Shown here piece by piece: positions 22,786 through 33,812 of a DNA stretch of 64,000 nt (positions within the stretch are counted from its first letter, which is position 1; the number at the start of each line of letters is the position of its first letter). Under the pieces are notes generated by a model. That model did no database searches. It was not told the DNA's origin and saw nothing but the letters and a program-made list of their open reading frames with translations. The stretch is from Reticulascus tulasneorum (lineage: Eukaryota; Ascomycota; Sordariomycetes; Glomerellales; Reticulascaceae): positions 1,426,001 through 1,490,000 of the forward strand of contig LSAX01000003.1 of NCBI GenBank assembly GCA_001557505.1. The letters are read 5' to 3'. The position numbers and the translations under genes are program-made.

Positions 22786-25161
22786 TTAGTAGTCGCTTTC
22801 CGTATCCGAATCTGAACTCAAGCCACAGCTTTCTCGCAGTTGTTTCGCATCCCAGCCGGAACAGACTTGCCCCGCGAGCTGTCCTTCTGCCCAAATCTTT
22901 GAGAGGAATTTTGGCGTCTGCTGCCCGTATTTTCCCCAACATTGCTCGGCCATCTTTTTGCTCAGCATGACCATCTCTGCCTGGACAGCTCTAGTCAGGG
23001 CGACACAAAGCCGACGACTGTCGTCGCTAAAGTCCGTCGACCGCACCAGGTCTACGATGGCCACGTCTCGCTCGAGCCCCAACACGGTGCCGATCGTGCG
23101 TACCATGACTCTCTGCCCTTCCTCCGACGGCAGGCGATTGATAGCCATTTCGTATCTCTGAAAGGCCTTTCGGTAGGGCGTGACAATGAGGATTGAGCCT
23201 GGCCTACTACCATCCACGGTAGTGAAATGTTGATCGACCAGAAGCTCCTTCACACGAGCCATCACCCACCGCTCGTGGCTGGGATTGTAGCAAGAAGTGC
23301 CTTCTTTCTCCCAACGCGCATTCTGGATGTTCATGATAAGTCGAGGCACGGTACTTGCAGTCTTTCGAATATTGTCGAGGTATTTGCGGAGGTGTTGAAC
23401 TGACTCGGGCTCGGCAATCTTGATTCCTGATTCCATTTCACCCTCGTAGAACAGCTTCGAAGGTAACTTGTGCAATCCCGAATACGCTCTGTGGTTTAGC
23501 AAAAGCTGCTGAGTGATGGCACGATTTTTCGCGAGTCTTTCCATTGTCGATATTTGGAGCTGCGAGCTTGGCGCTCCATTGGAGTCCCCGGAGCCGAATG
23601 CTGTGAATGGTCGGACCTGGCGATAGTCGCCGACAAATATCCACGCCTTGGGATCAAAGTAGGCGACCGGCATCAGTGTCGACAACTCCCGTGCATGGGC
23701 TGCCTCGTCAAATACGACCAAGTCTGGCTTCAAAAAGCCTGCGAGGTTCATCTGAGCGGCTACTGGTGTCGTTACGATGAAAGCTGCCTGTTTGAGCACA
23801 TTCTCGTAGATTTGCAAAAGGGGCCCAAACATTTCCATGTCCGGTTTATGTCCACCCTCTAGCTTGTGGAGCCACTGGAGGTAAGCCGTTATTTTCTTGT
23901 TGACCTCCGGGTATTCGTCCTTGTTCTGCTCGTAGTGCTCCCAAGCTGCCTCGTCCAGAGTCGAGGCTTTGTTCGGGCGCCGATTAGTCCCACCGGGACG
24001 TGTCCTGCTCGCCTGTCGGACAAATGGTTCTGTGAAGTTTACCTTCTTCATCAAGGCCGCAAGTTCCTTTATTTCAGGGCTGTCCTGTTCAGCTCCTTTC
24101 TCCTCTTTACCATTTGCTTTGTCGTTGCCCGCTTGTGTGCTTTTGCGAACCTCCTTTGGCCACCCGTGCATTCTAATCACTTTCTTCTCCTTCAATCCCA
24201 GCTCTCGGTAGAGCTCTACCATCTTGTCTGCTGTATCATCCACGGCTTTGTTGATGTCGATAAGATAGAGCGCCTGCACAGGCAAAATGGTTGCCTGCGC
24301 AAATGCAACCACGGATAAAGCCCATCGAGTCTTCCCAGCTCCTGGCCCGCCAGGCACAAAAGCCAGTCCCGCCGGTAGCTTCTTCAGACCCTCGAATGCT
24401 GCTCTCTGGTGGCTGTTAAAACTCCGGTATTTCTCCACGAGCGCAGTCTCAGGGTCGGCATCGGGCTTTGCGGCGTTCCATAAGTGTGGAAGCGAAGTGC
24501 TAAGGTCGACATCTTGCTGTGGTGGGCGCAGCATAATTAAGTACTCGAGAGCGGCTCTTTTTGGACCGGGTCGAATCATCAGGCCCGCGCATTTCTCTAG
24601 AGTGTCCAGTTCCGACATCATCGTGGTGCGAGACAATCGCAAATTGACCTCAACGAAAAACGAGGGACAGGATTTCGGGGCTTGCTGATCTTCGTTCTTC
24701 ATGTCTAGTAGTTCCGACTTGAGCGCCGAACACCATGGTTCTGCTTTCCACTCATCAACTTGTACTTTGTCATCGCCTCCATAAGCTCGTTTGCGAGAAA
24801 CCTGAAACTCTGCATAGCTATCCCACGCTTCTGGGAGAAGTAGTGACCCAGAAGATCTCTCGGCATTGTGCCACTCCGACTTCTTTGTCGAACCCATGTT
24901 CTTGAACACAAGCCGCATCTCACAGGTCTCTCCAATATCTGGCGCCATCATGGCATGCTTACCCATGTCGACACGAACTGTGTACCTTGAATTTGGGTCT
25001 GGTTTTTTTGGACGCTGGATCAGCCACGCGCGTAGCGACTTTTCAGCCTCGTTGAACTCGACGATCCGAGCCTTTTCGGTTTTATGCTCTGCTTCTGTGG
25101 CCGACTTTTGGGCCTTGTAGAACTGATCAAAGCTCGAGAACTTGAATGTGAGTGGAGCCAT
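22786..25161 (-). CDS. Superfamily 1 helicase, DNA2/NAM7/Upf1-like
   Basis: Intronless, 791 residues. Helicase motifs appear in order: Q-type NSHQRAAFEG, Walker A GGPGAGKT (271-278), motif II VFDEAAH (DEAA at 485-488), motif III GDYRQVRP (511-518), LLLNHRAY, then the second RecA-like domain with IVTPYRKAFQRYE, RTIGTVLGLERDVAIVD and motif VI VALTRA (about 720-725). A long charged insert with KANGKEEKGAEQDSPE sits between the Walker A region and motif II. The first 240 residues match nothing I recognise. The C-terminus is a Ser/Asp/Glu tail. Upf1-like helicases unwind RNA or DNA in decay, repair or silencing pathways, and the particular role cannot be told. Its gene faces HET gene 2. Confidence 0.88.
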   Translation of the reverse strand: MAPLTFKFSSFDQFYKAQKSATEAEHKTEKARIVEFNEAEKSLRAWLIQRPKKPDPNSRYTVRVDMGKHAMMAPDIGETCEMRLVFKNMGSTKKSEWHNAERSSGSLLLPEAWDSYAEFQVSRKRAYGGDDKVQVDEWKAEPWCSALKSELLDMKNEDQQAPKSCPSFFVEVNLRLSRTTMMSELDTLEKCAGLMIRPGPKRAALEYLIMLRPPQQDVDLSTSLPHLWNAAKPDADPETALVEKYRSFNSHQRAAFEGLKKLPAGLAFVPGGPGAGKTRWALSVVAFAQATILPVQALYLIDINKAVDDTADKMVELYRELGLKEKKVIRMHGWPKEVRKSTQAGNDKANGKEEKGAEQDSPEIKELAALMKKVNFTEPFVRQASRTRPGGTNRRPNKASTLDEAAWEHYEQNKDEYPEVNKKITAYLQWLHKLEGGHKPDMEMFGPLLQIYENVLKQAAFIVTTPVAAQMNLAGFLKPDLVVFDEAAHARELSTLMPVAYFDPKAWIFVGDYRQVRPFTAFGSGDSNGAPSSQLQISTMERLAKNRAITQQLLLNHRAYSGLHKLPSKLFYEGEMESGIKIAEPESVQHLRKYLDNIRKTASTVPRLIMNIQNARWEKEGTSCYNPSHERWVMARVKELLVDQHFTTVDGSRPGSILIVTPYRKAFQRYEMAINRLPSEEGQRVMVRTIGTVLGLERDVAIVDLVRSTDFSDDSRRLCVALTRAVQAEMVMLSKKMAEQCWGKYGQQTPKFLSKIWAEGQLAGQVCSGWDAKQLRESCGLSSDSDTESDY

Positions 25162-26003
25162 GGTATGCTGGCAGAGTCGGATGCGATATCTGCGAGACGG
25201 CTACCCGAGAGGTCAAAGAACAGGTTTAGTCGCAGGGTTAGTAGAAGTGTTCATTCAAGGTGCAATGAGTTTATAGAACCGAGGATATGTTGGCAGGCGC
25301 GGAAAAAGACAAGGAACAAAAAGAAATTGGGCGCGGGCGTAAAGTTAGTAATAAAAGTGAAGTGGGAGTTCGTACCTTTCTGAGGTTGAACTGAAGACTG
25401 GGGTGGCTGTCCTGGGATCACTTGCCGTGTTTCTCAGACGATTTTGAGCCTCTGCTCACAATTAGGTTACCGTACACAATCTCACCACACAGCCAAAGCA
25501 GAGCTGCAGCACTATCAGCACCATCGCGACTGGCATCAGGAAGAAGAAGCCTTCACGGGTTTCTTCAAGTTTGGACCTAAAGTGAAGAAATGAACCAATG
25601 ACCAAATCCGTACGCCCCAACTGGGCCTATAATAAAGGCGAGAACCGACAATCAAATTACTTAGATCCCCCGGATAAGCACACTGACGGGTTCCATCACG
25701 CTAAGCGCCATTCTGGACTTTTCTAGCATGCCTTGAACGGCTTCAAAATGCCGTATTAGAGCTTGAATATTGAACACTCATATTGCGAAAACAGTTGGAG
25801 GTCCGCTGGAGGCTGACCACCCCCGCTAGTCAATACAGGGTAGCTTAGTCATCTCGGTCGATCATCTCTCGGGCGTCGTCCATTTGATCTCCGGCTGGAG
25901 CAGCGCTGGCGTCCCACACATCCAGGCGGCCACGTCCACACTGTCACTTCGTATCTGCTATCCCACACAACGCCCAGGAAGAGCTATTATTGCAGAAGGG
26001 ACC
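25162..26003. other. Divergent promoter region, helicase / Zn2Cys6 regulator
   Basis: About 0.84 kb between two divergent genes. No additional gene was seen. Confidence 0.5.
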
Positions 26004-27349
26004 ATGCGAAAGCGAGAATCACACAGCAAGTCACGCACAGGATGCTATACATGCAAGAAACGACACGTCAAAGTACGCCCTTACCCCCAGTTGTCCATGT
26101 TCCCCGGATGAGTATTCATGCTAGCGCCGTTTGACTCAAACACAATACTCCTTCCAGCATCAAACCACGCAGTAACTGACTACCGGTACAGTGCGATGAG
26201 CAGGGGCCTCCCTGTGCAAATTGTGTCGTACGGAAGACTGCTTGCTTGCCGAGTCCAACACCAACCAACCCCGAGTCCGACTCCTGCACGCAGCCCGTAC
26301 ACGAGCTCACCAGAGACGTCCAGCATCAGATCTCGGGACCTTCTCACAGCGCGCCGAGTCGGCGCAATCTTCTTGAACTCGAACTGATGCATCGCTGGTG
26401 TACGAACACTTACAAGAGTCTCTGCAGCGTCCCCGAAGAACACCATCTCATGCAATCTGTGGTGCCTGAGCTGGCCCTGAAGCACGACTTTCTCATGAAT
26501 GGCATCCTTGCAGTGACATCGTTAGATATTGCTGTGTCATCTGGGAAAGCGGACTCGTCCGAGTACGTGTTTGCCGCGATTGAATTCTACGACAGCGCCA
26601 TCACTTCATTCCGAGCAGACCTTAGGAACATCACTCATGAGAATCACCAAGCCATATTCCTTTTCTCAGTCATGGCCATGGTCATCAATATTGCCATACC
26701 ACAGGTCTCTCCCGGCAGTGGCGATACCAGCACCATGCTCGAGCGTCTGACTCAACATTTCGAATTGCTTCACGGCTGCATCTCCGTCACGGTCCTGGGG
26801 TGGAACTGGCTTGTCGAGAGTGGATTTCCTGTTGATGCAGCATTGTCGTACGAAACTACACCGCTGCGTGCTCTAGATGACGATACAGCGGAAGCAATAG
26901 CTCGGCTTCACCAAATCAATGACAGGATCCACGCCGCCGAGCATGAGGGAACTCTGGACACAGTAGCGGAGACGGGATCGGCGCATGCTTCGCATCGGGC
27001 CGCCATTTCCCATTTGAGAGACTGCTTCGCCGAGGATGCAAGAGGTCTGTTCAGGGGTTACTGCATTGTATGGCCAGCTCTCGTTGATTTACGGTTAGCC
27101 TCGGCCGTGAAGGATTCGGAGCCGATGGCCTTGTTGATACTAATGCACTGGGGAATCCTTTTGGAAAGACTCGGGCACGAAGTCTGGTGGGCAACATCGA
27201 CAGGAAAGAGGCTTGGGGAGGAGCTGTCCGACACGTTACAGCGGTCCCATCAGTACTCGATACCAGAATGGCGCGAAAGCATTGCATGGGTTCGGGAGCG
27301 GGTTGGATTGCCAGCTTTGTTGGGGATTGGCGATTCCCACCCCAACTAA
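26004..27349 (+). CDS. Zn2Cys6 transcription factor, Upc2-like
   Basis: Two exons (26004-26072, 26192-27349; 119-nt intron with a TAACTGAC branch site) give 408 residues. The intron falls inside the zinc cluster. Joined, the motif is complete: six cysteines spaced C-x2-C-x6-C-x6-C-x2-C-x6-C, from CYTCKKRHVKC to CANCVVRKTAC, near residues 14-41. A Pro/Thr/Ser linker follows (LPSPTPTNPESDS), then a fungal-specific regulatory domain with LELMHRWCTNTYKSLC and LKHDFLMNGILAVTSLDIA. This layout and wording match the Upc2/sterol-uptake-control group. It acts in the nucleus as a DNA-binding regulator; its targets are unknown. It lies 0.8 kb upstream of, and in the same direction as, an ABCC transporter gene. 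Confidence 0.88.
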
Positions 27350-28140
27350 TAATTACGGGGAGTTTTATCCCAGTGCACATGGGAGCATGGAGCTACCAGA
27401 ATTGGGAGCCATATTGTATTGGTTGTAAAGCATTCTGCTGTGTACAGTAGTAGTAGGTACCTTGGTCAAATATCTACTCCACTCTGAACCTCGAGACGCG
27501 CCGCCCGAATCCGCGGGTGGTCCAGACTCTTGGTGGATTGGAAGCCTTTCGAAGAAATCTGGTGATGAAGACGCCTCATGATGGGGGCCCTGCAACGGCG
27601 TATGCACGAAGAAGGGACAATATGACTCGAAGATTAAAAGTCCCAAGGAGTCAGAGGCGGTTGGTTCCGGCGCACATTGATGTGGCATTTCGGGACAAGA
27701 TAATTTCGCGGGCGGAGTGATGTCAGATGAGACGGTGATTGCGGCAGAGCATCAACGATGGGTGGATGGTTGGCCAGTTGGGTCCAGATTCGTACTAGTC
27801 TAATACGCGTATATGCAGCAGGGGTTGGTTACGGGTCGCCCTTGTCCCTGCCAGCGCTGTGGGTGGTACGTATGTAGGCCTACGAAGTACCTAGGTAGAT
27901 TATCAAACGCTGGGCACCAATATTGAATTCATCCATTTCAATCCTCAGGTTCGAACAAATCCACCAAAGTTCTTTGGCGTCCATCATCGCTAATATGGCC
28001 ACGATTGCTCGCTCTGTTGGTGCGACTCGACTGCCTCTCTTTTGTTTGACTTTCATTTCCATCTACTCGGATTGCATCTCCTTTTCCTCTTGTCAACCAG
28101 GCGCCTACGCGCATACGCCCTGGGCATGTCACACCAGCCA
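27350..28140. other. Intergenic between regulator and ABC transporter
   Basis: About 0.79 kb; probable promoter of the ABC transporter. It contains a CCTAGGTAG-type motif near 27889. No credible frame was found. Confidence 0.5.
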
Positions 28141-31100
28141 ATGAGCTGTCCAGCCAGCGTCGGCGACTCATTCGGGCCCTGGGCTGGTCCCAGTTGTCGT
28201 GGTGGTTTTGATTTCACTCTACTGTTCGAGGACGCCATTCTCTCAATCCCACTGCAATGTCTGTTTCTGCTCGCAATGGCCGTTCGGGTCGCGCAGCTGG
28301 CCAAGATGGACGTCAAGGTAGTTCCAAGTCTCCAGCAACCATTCAAGGCCGTTCGTTTTCCGTCCTTCCCTTTTCCCCCCTCTACGTTGCTGATATGCGT
28401 GTAAGTGCGCTTCCGTCATTCTGGTTGCCCTCAACGCCGCTATACTTGCCCTGTGGACGACGACCTCCTCGTCCACCATCACTCGCAGCGGCGCGACCGT
28501 GCCCTCTGCAGTCCTCATGTTTGTTGCTTCTTTAGGAGTCTGCTTACTATCATGGCTTGAGCACGAAAGAACCGTCAGACCATCATTCATCCTATCTGTC
28601 TATCTCTCATCGTCAGTTCTTCTAGACATCGCTCACGCCCGCACTCTGTGGATGCTGGCCTCTTACCGGGCTATTCCGATCGTCTTTACATCCTCCCTTG
28701 CACTGAGGGCAGTGATGTTCATGCTGGAGTCTGCCGAAAAAAGAAACCTGTTGGTCTCTCGCCACAAGGGCTACTCGAGAGAAGTGACCAGCAGCACCAT
28801 CAGCCGAGCTGTGTTCTTCTGGCTGACACCACTGTTTCTGAAAGGATACAAGGCGGAGCTGACCTTGGAAGATCTGTATCCCATGGATTTGAAGTTGCAG
28901 TCTGAGCCGCTGTTCAACGCTCTCTCACAAGCTTGGGAAAATGGCGAGTCTACCAATTCTATCTCGAGTTTCGCGATCTAAAACGCTCATTCCTGCTTCA
29001 TCTGTAGTGCCCGACAAGACAGCCCCTGGTGCCCTTTTCAACACGTGGTTCGTCTCGTTCATAGGTCCTGTGATGACCGCCGTGGTCCCCAAACTATTCC
29101 AAATCGGGTTCACTTACACGCAGCCCTTTCTGATCAATGCGGCAATTGGTCTCGCGGGTCTACCTCAGACGCATGCCTACAATAACATTGGCTATGGTTT
29201 GATAGGAGCTTATGCCATCGTTTATACAGGCATAGCTGTAAGTTTTCTCTTTAGTAGGAATTTGTCATCTGATGCTAATTCAAACTGGAGATTTCAACGG
29301 GGCAGTATGAGTGGCGACTCCACCGTGCCGCCTCAATGATGCGAGGGAGTGTCATCGCGCTTATTTATCAGAAAGCACTGCGGCTGGATATAACCTCGCC
29401 TAGCGTCAGCCCCGAAGGGGCCTTGACTTTGGTTGGTACCGATTGTGAGGCCATCGTCTCAGGTGTCCTACAACTGCACGAAGTGTGGGGAGCCCTCTTG
29501 GAAATTGGGATCGGAACCTACCTACTGTACAGGCAGCTTGGTGCCGCGTGCGCGATGCCCCTCGCTGTTGCAATAAGTCTGTTCAACCGCCAGAGACCAA
29601 TTACACTTGTGATAGTGGCTAACAGTCTTTGAAGTTGTCATGGTCGTCACAGTATTTGTTGCGATTTCCACGGGCAAGGCTCAAGCATCATGGATCCAAG
29701 CATCCCAGAATCGGGTGTCGGCGACTTCCAAAACATTGGGAAGCATCAAATGGCTCAAGTTTTCGGGACTGAGCGATACAGCCTTCTCCAGGATACGCAA
29801 ACTAAGGTCTCGGGAGTTAGTAGTATCTAAAAGATATAGGGTGCTGCTAGGGTTGTGTTTGCTGTTATGTATGCCAAAAGATTCCTCCACTAAAGGTTCA
29901 AGTACTTACCGCAGCAAGTAATCTGCACACCCATATGGGGTCCGATCCTCAGTTTCTCCACTTACGCAGGCATTGCAGCGGGAGGCGATAGTACCTTAAC
30001 TATCTCGAAGGCATTCACCTCTTTGACTCTCTTTATCCTGGTGAATAACCCACTGTCAGAGATTATCATTGCACTCCCTTTGATCGCTGGGTCTGTCACA
30101 TCGTTTCAGCGCATTCAAGACTTCTTGAATGGGAAAGAGCAGGATGACAACAGGATGACTGCGTGGGGGGAAAAGCGCTCTGACAAGCAGACGCAAAAAG
30201 AAAACCCACCCATCGAGCATACCAAGCCCGAACATCCAATACAGCGCACAAACGCCACGACCACTACCTTGCGAGATGACATCATAGCTTCTGTCGATGG
30301 ACAGCTTTCCTGGACGGATGATTCGGATCCAGTTCTTGACATCGTCGATTGGACCATCCAACGGCAGGCATTCACCTTGATTTTAGGTCCCGTCGGCTGC
30401 GGCAAATCAACCCTCCTCAAGTGTCTTCTAGGCGAACTTTCCTCATTCAAAGGAACTATACGGACCAACTACTCCGGTGTCACTTACTGTGACCAGAAAT
30501 CTTGGATACCGAATGAAACGGTAAAAGATATCATCATCGGCCGTGCAGACTTTGAAGAATCATGGTACCACGCAGTTCTTGAAGCCTGCGCTCTGGAACC
30601 AGACTTGAAGAGCTGGCCGCGAGGAGATGAAACAGTGGCAGGGAGTAGAGGTATTTCACTGAGTGGCGGCCAAAAGAATCGTCTGGTATGTTGAGCTTCA
30701 CACGTACGTAAGCTAACAGAGGGTGCTAAACTCCATGCAGTCAATAGCTCGCGCGTTATACTCTAGGAGAGAGTTCATGGTTTTTGACGATATTTTCAGT
30801 GGCATAGACTCCGCCACAGAAGATCTGGTCTTCGGCAATCTGTTTGGCAATCATGGTTTACTTCGGAATGGAAACTTTACGGTCGTTGTCGCCGCATCCG
30901 ATGGTCTGTTACTCTCAGCTTGCTCCCCTCCTGTCTGCTTCTTCGCTGATGATTTCCAGTACGTCGATTGCCATATGCCGACCAGCTCATCATCCTTACC
31001 AAGGATGGCCGGATTAAAGAAAGGGGTACACCTGAAGAGCTGAACCAGCTACCTAATCTTTCCAAAGCAGACCTTAAATGGAACTCAGAAGACAAGGTTA

Positions 31101-33295
31101 AGGATGTTCAAAGAGCCGAAGACGGAGACAAACCTCCTCAAACTGTTTTATCCAATCTAGAAATACAGGCAGACTCTACCCGACGGTTGGGCGACTCGGC
31201 AGTGTACAAGTTCTATGGCAAGGCAGCTGGTTGGGTTACCCTGGTGACCTTCACAGTTGCAATGGCCGCTTTTGCTGTCTCCAGCACCTTTCCCAGTAAG
31301 CCGTGCCTACCCAGATTCTCTCTTCTTGTTGACATGGTACTTGGCAGGTATATGGCTCAAATGGTGGGCTGAAGCGAATGTCACGCGTCCTAACGAAGAC
31401 TTGGGGAAATGGCTTGGTGTCTATGTAGCACTTGGTGTGGGATCTGTGCTTGCAATCATGTTTGGTGCTTGGTAAGTGCGGTCTTTCATGTTTCTGGCAT
31501 CCTGTAAACGATTCTGACTACTGTGCTCAGGTTACTGTTCATCGTCATAATCGACAAGTCTGGTGTCTACTTCCATGACGCATTGTTAAACACGACATCA
31601 AGGTCAGAGGCCACGTTATACAGACTGATTCATGGTTAACAGCGATAACAGGGCTCCTATGTCGTTTCACTCCAGCATAGACAATGGTGTGACCGTCAAC
31701 AGGTTTAGTCAGGATCTCCAACTAATTGACATGGAGTTACCGGCCGCTGCGTTCGGCGTTGCCGTAGGTACGTCGAAGTGAGCCTATTCTAAAACCCCAT
31801 CAGATCTGACACGCTATTATTCAAGGGGTATCATTCGTTGTAGCAGACTTTATTTTAATTTCCATCTCCTCGAAGTACATCGCCGTGTTTCTACCCTTCC
31901 TCATCCTCACATTCTACGCTATCCAGCATTTTTATCTCCGCACTTCACGGCAGATGCGTCTTCTAGATATCGAATACAAAGCACCGCTGTATACACAGCT
32001 TATGGAGACGCTCGATGGGTTGGTTACGATCAGAGCATTTCAATGGGAGGACAGGTTCGAGAAGAAAAACATGGCTCTTCTGGAGGACTCACAGAGACCA
32101 AGCTATCTTCTCTCCTGCCTACAACGCTGGCTCACCTTTTCTGTCGACATGATGATTACGTGCATTGCCTTTATCCTCATCATCATCACTACAACCCTCC
32201 GCGAGCAGATTGGGCCTGGGTACATGGGAATCGCGCTGAGCAGCATTCTTGCATTCAGCGGTACAGTGAAATCGATTCTGACTTCATGGGTCATGCTGGA
32301 GATGGCGATTGGTGCTGTAGCTAGGGTAAAAAGCTTTGTTTTTGAGACAAAGCCTGAGGGTAGCTCTGATGGGCCGCTTAAAGAACCAGACTCTAAAGAC
32401 TGGCCGAACCAGGGAGCAGTCGAATTGCGCGGTGTCGCTGCTTCGTATCCGTAAGCATCGATGGTGTGTTGGGTTCCAATTCAGAGCTAACGGAGACACA
32501 GATCATCAGGACCTATTTTAAAGGATATCACGTTATCAATTCAGCCTGGTCAAAAGGTGGCTATTTGTGGACGCACTGGAAGGTAACACGCCCAAAGCCG
32601 CGCTGCAATTGCCCCGAGACTAACGTGTATGGAATGCAGTGGCAAGAGCTCTTTGACACTTTGTCTACTCCGTATGATGGACCTGGACAGCGGTTCTATT
32701 ATGATTGATGGTGTCGATATCTCAACTCTACCACATGAATGTGTGCGTTCTAGGCTCGTTGCAGTGCCTCAAGAAACGTACATTTTCGATGGCACTGTGC
32801 GACTCAATTTGGATCCTACAGAGACTGTACCCGATGAAGACATTGTGCTTGCTCTTAAAAAGGTAGAACTTTGGGAGAAGGTCGAGCAACGAGGCGGTCT
32901 CGACGTCGCCATTCATGACAAATTCTTCTCGCCGGGCGAGGGGCAGCTTCTCGTGTGTGCGCGAGCCATGTTGCGCAAGAGTAAGGTGCTCATTTTGGAT
33001 GAGTTGACTAGCAGGTACGGCACACCTAAATGCTTGGTCGGATCATGCTGACAACCTGCCTTACAGCTTAGATGACGATACGAGTGGCATTGTCGACAGG
33101 TTATTGCAGACATGGTTCCATGATTGGACCATCATTGCTATCGCGCACAAGTTGAAATCGATCCTCGACTTCGACAGAGTGGCCGTTCTGGACGCTGGAA
33201 ACCTCGTTGAATACGACGCACCTCGGCTGCTACTGGAACGGAGTGGTTCCGTGTTCAAAGGGCTTTATGAAATCACATCAGGTAAATCTCCCTAA
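28141..33295 (+). CDS. ABCC-type (MRP-like) ABC transporter, full length
   Basis: The fifteen-exon model sums to 1,456 residues: 28141-28317, 28406-28967, 29008-29237, 29306-29576, 29626-29868, 29919-30685, 30741-30903, 30960-31295, 31348-31471, 31531-31602, 31652-31767, 31826-32450, 32502-32582, 32640-33014 and 33067-33295. The order is an N-terminal membrane segment (DSFGPWAG...[12 protein letters not shown]), TMD1, NBD1, TMD2, NBD2. NBD1 has Walker [10 protein letters not shown], signature SLSGGQ and [15 protein letters not shown]2 has Walker A GRTGSGKSS (split by an intron), [26 protein letters not shown] and H-loop AIAHK. It exports organic anions, conjugates or drugs across the plasma or vacuolar membrane. 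The join of exons 2 and 3 (28968-29007, 40 nt, poor donor) is the weakest and could hide a frameshift. An in-frame ATG at 28126 is an alternative start. Confidence 0.87.
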
Positions 33296-33812
33296 ACCGG
33301 GTGTACAGCAGTCCAAGTTGAGCTAAGGCTCTCATTGTTATTATTAAAGAGAACTTAAGTAATCCTAAATCAAAAAAAGAAAAATCTCCTCCTCAACTAG
33401 GGCAATGTTCCCATTTTACGAGTTAAGCCAACTAGGACTTGAGGTTGCTCATGAGACAGTTTGTATCATTGTGTCAGGGACAGAGTGTTGGTTTGACTGC
33501 ACCATTCGGAGCTAGAAAGACATTATAGAAGGGAACCTCTACTCAATCTACATTACCAACGTCAATGTATGAAGTTACTCCTCCCCAAGTAATAAGATCA
33601 CGCAAGCAAGCCAGTCAACTTGTGAGAGGCAAACTCAGGCACAGGAGTGCATCGGAATTATTTGTGTATGGGTAGGTAGGTAAGATGCACCTCAATATCT
33701 CAGTTGCTATCCTCGCTATTCTATTCAGGTCACCAAACCTGATTCTGTAAAGCGTGTTATAATCACCAGTCGTTATTTCATAAACCCTTCCTCTTCTTTC
33801 GCCAGTTCGGAA
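33296..33812. other. Convergent intergenic gap
   Basis: Tail-to-tail spacer between the ABC transporter and the asparaginase. It contains GTAGGTAGGTAAG near 33670. No gene was seen. Confidence 0.5.
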
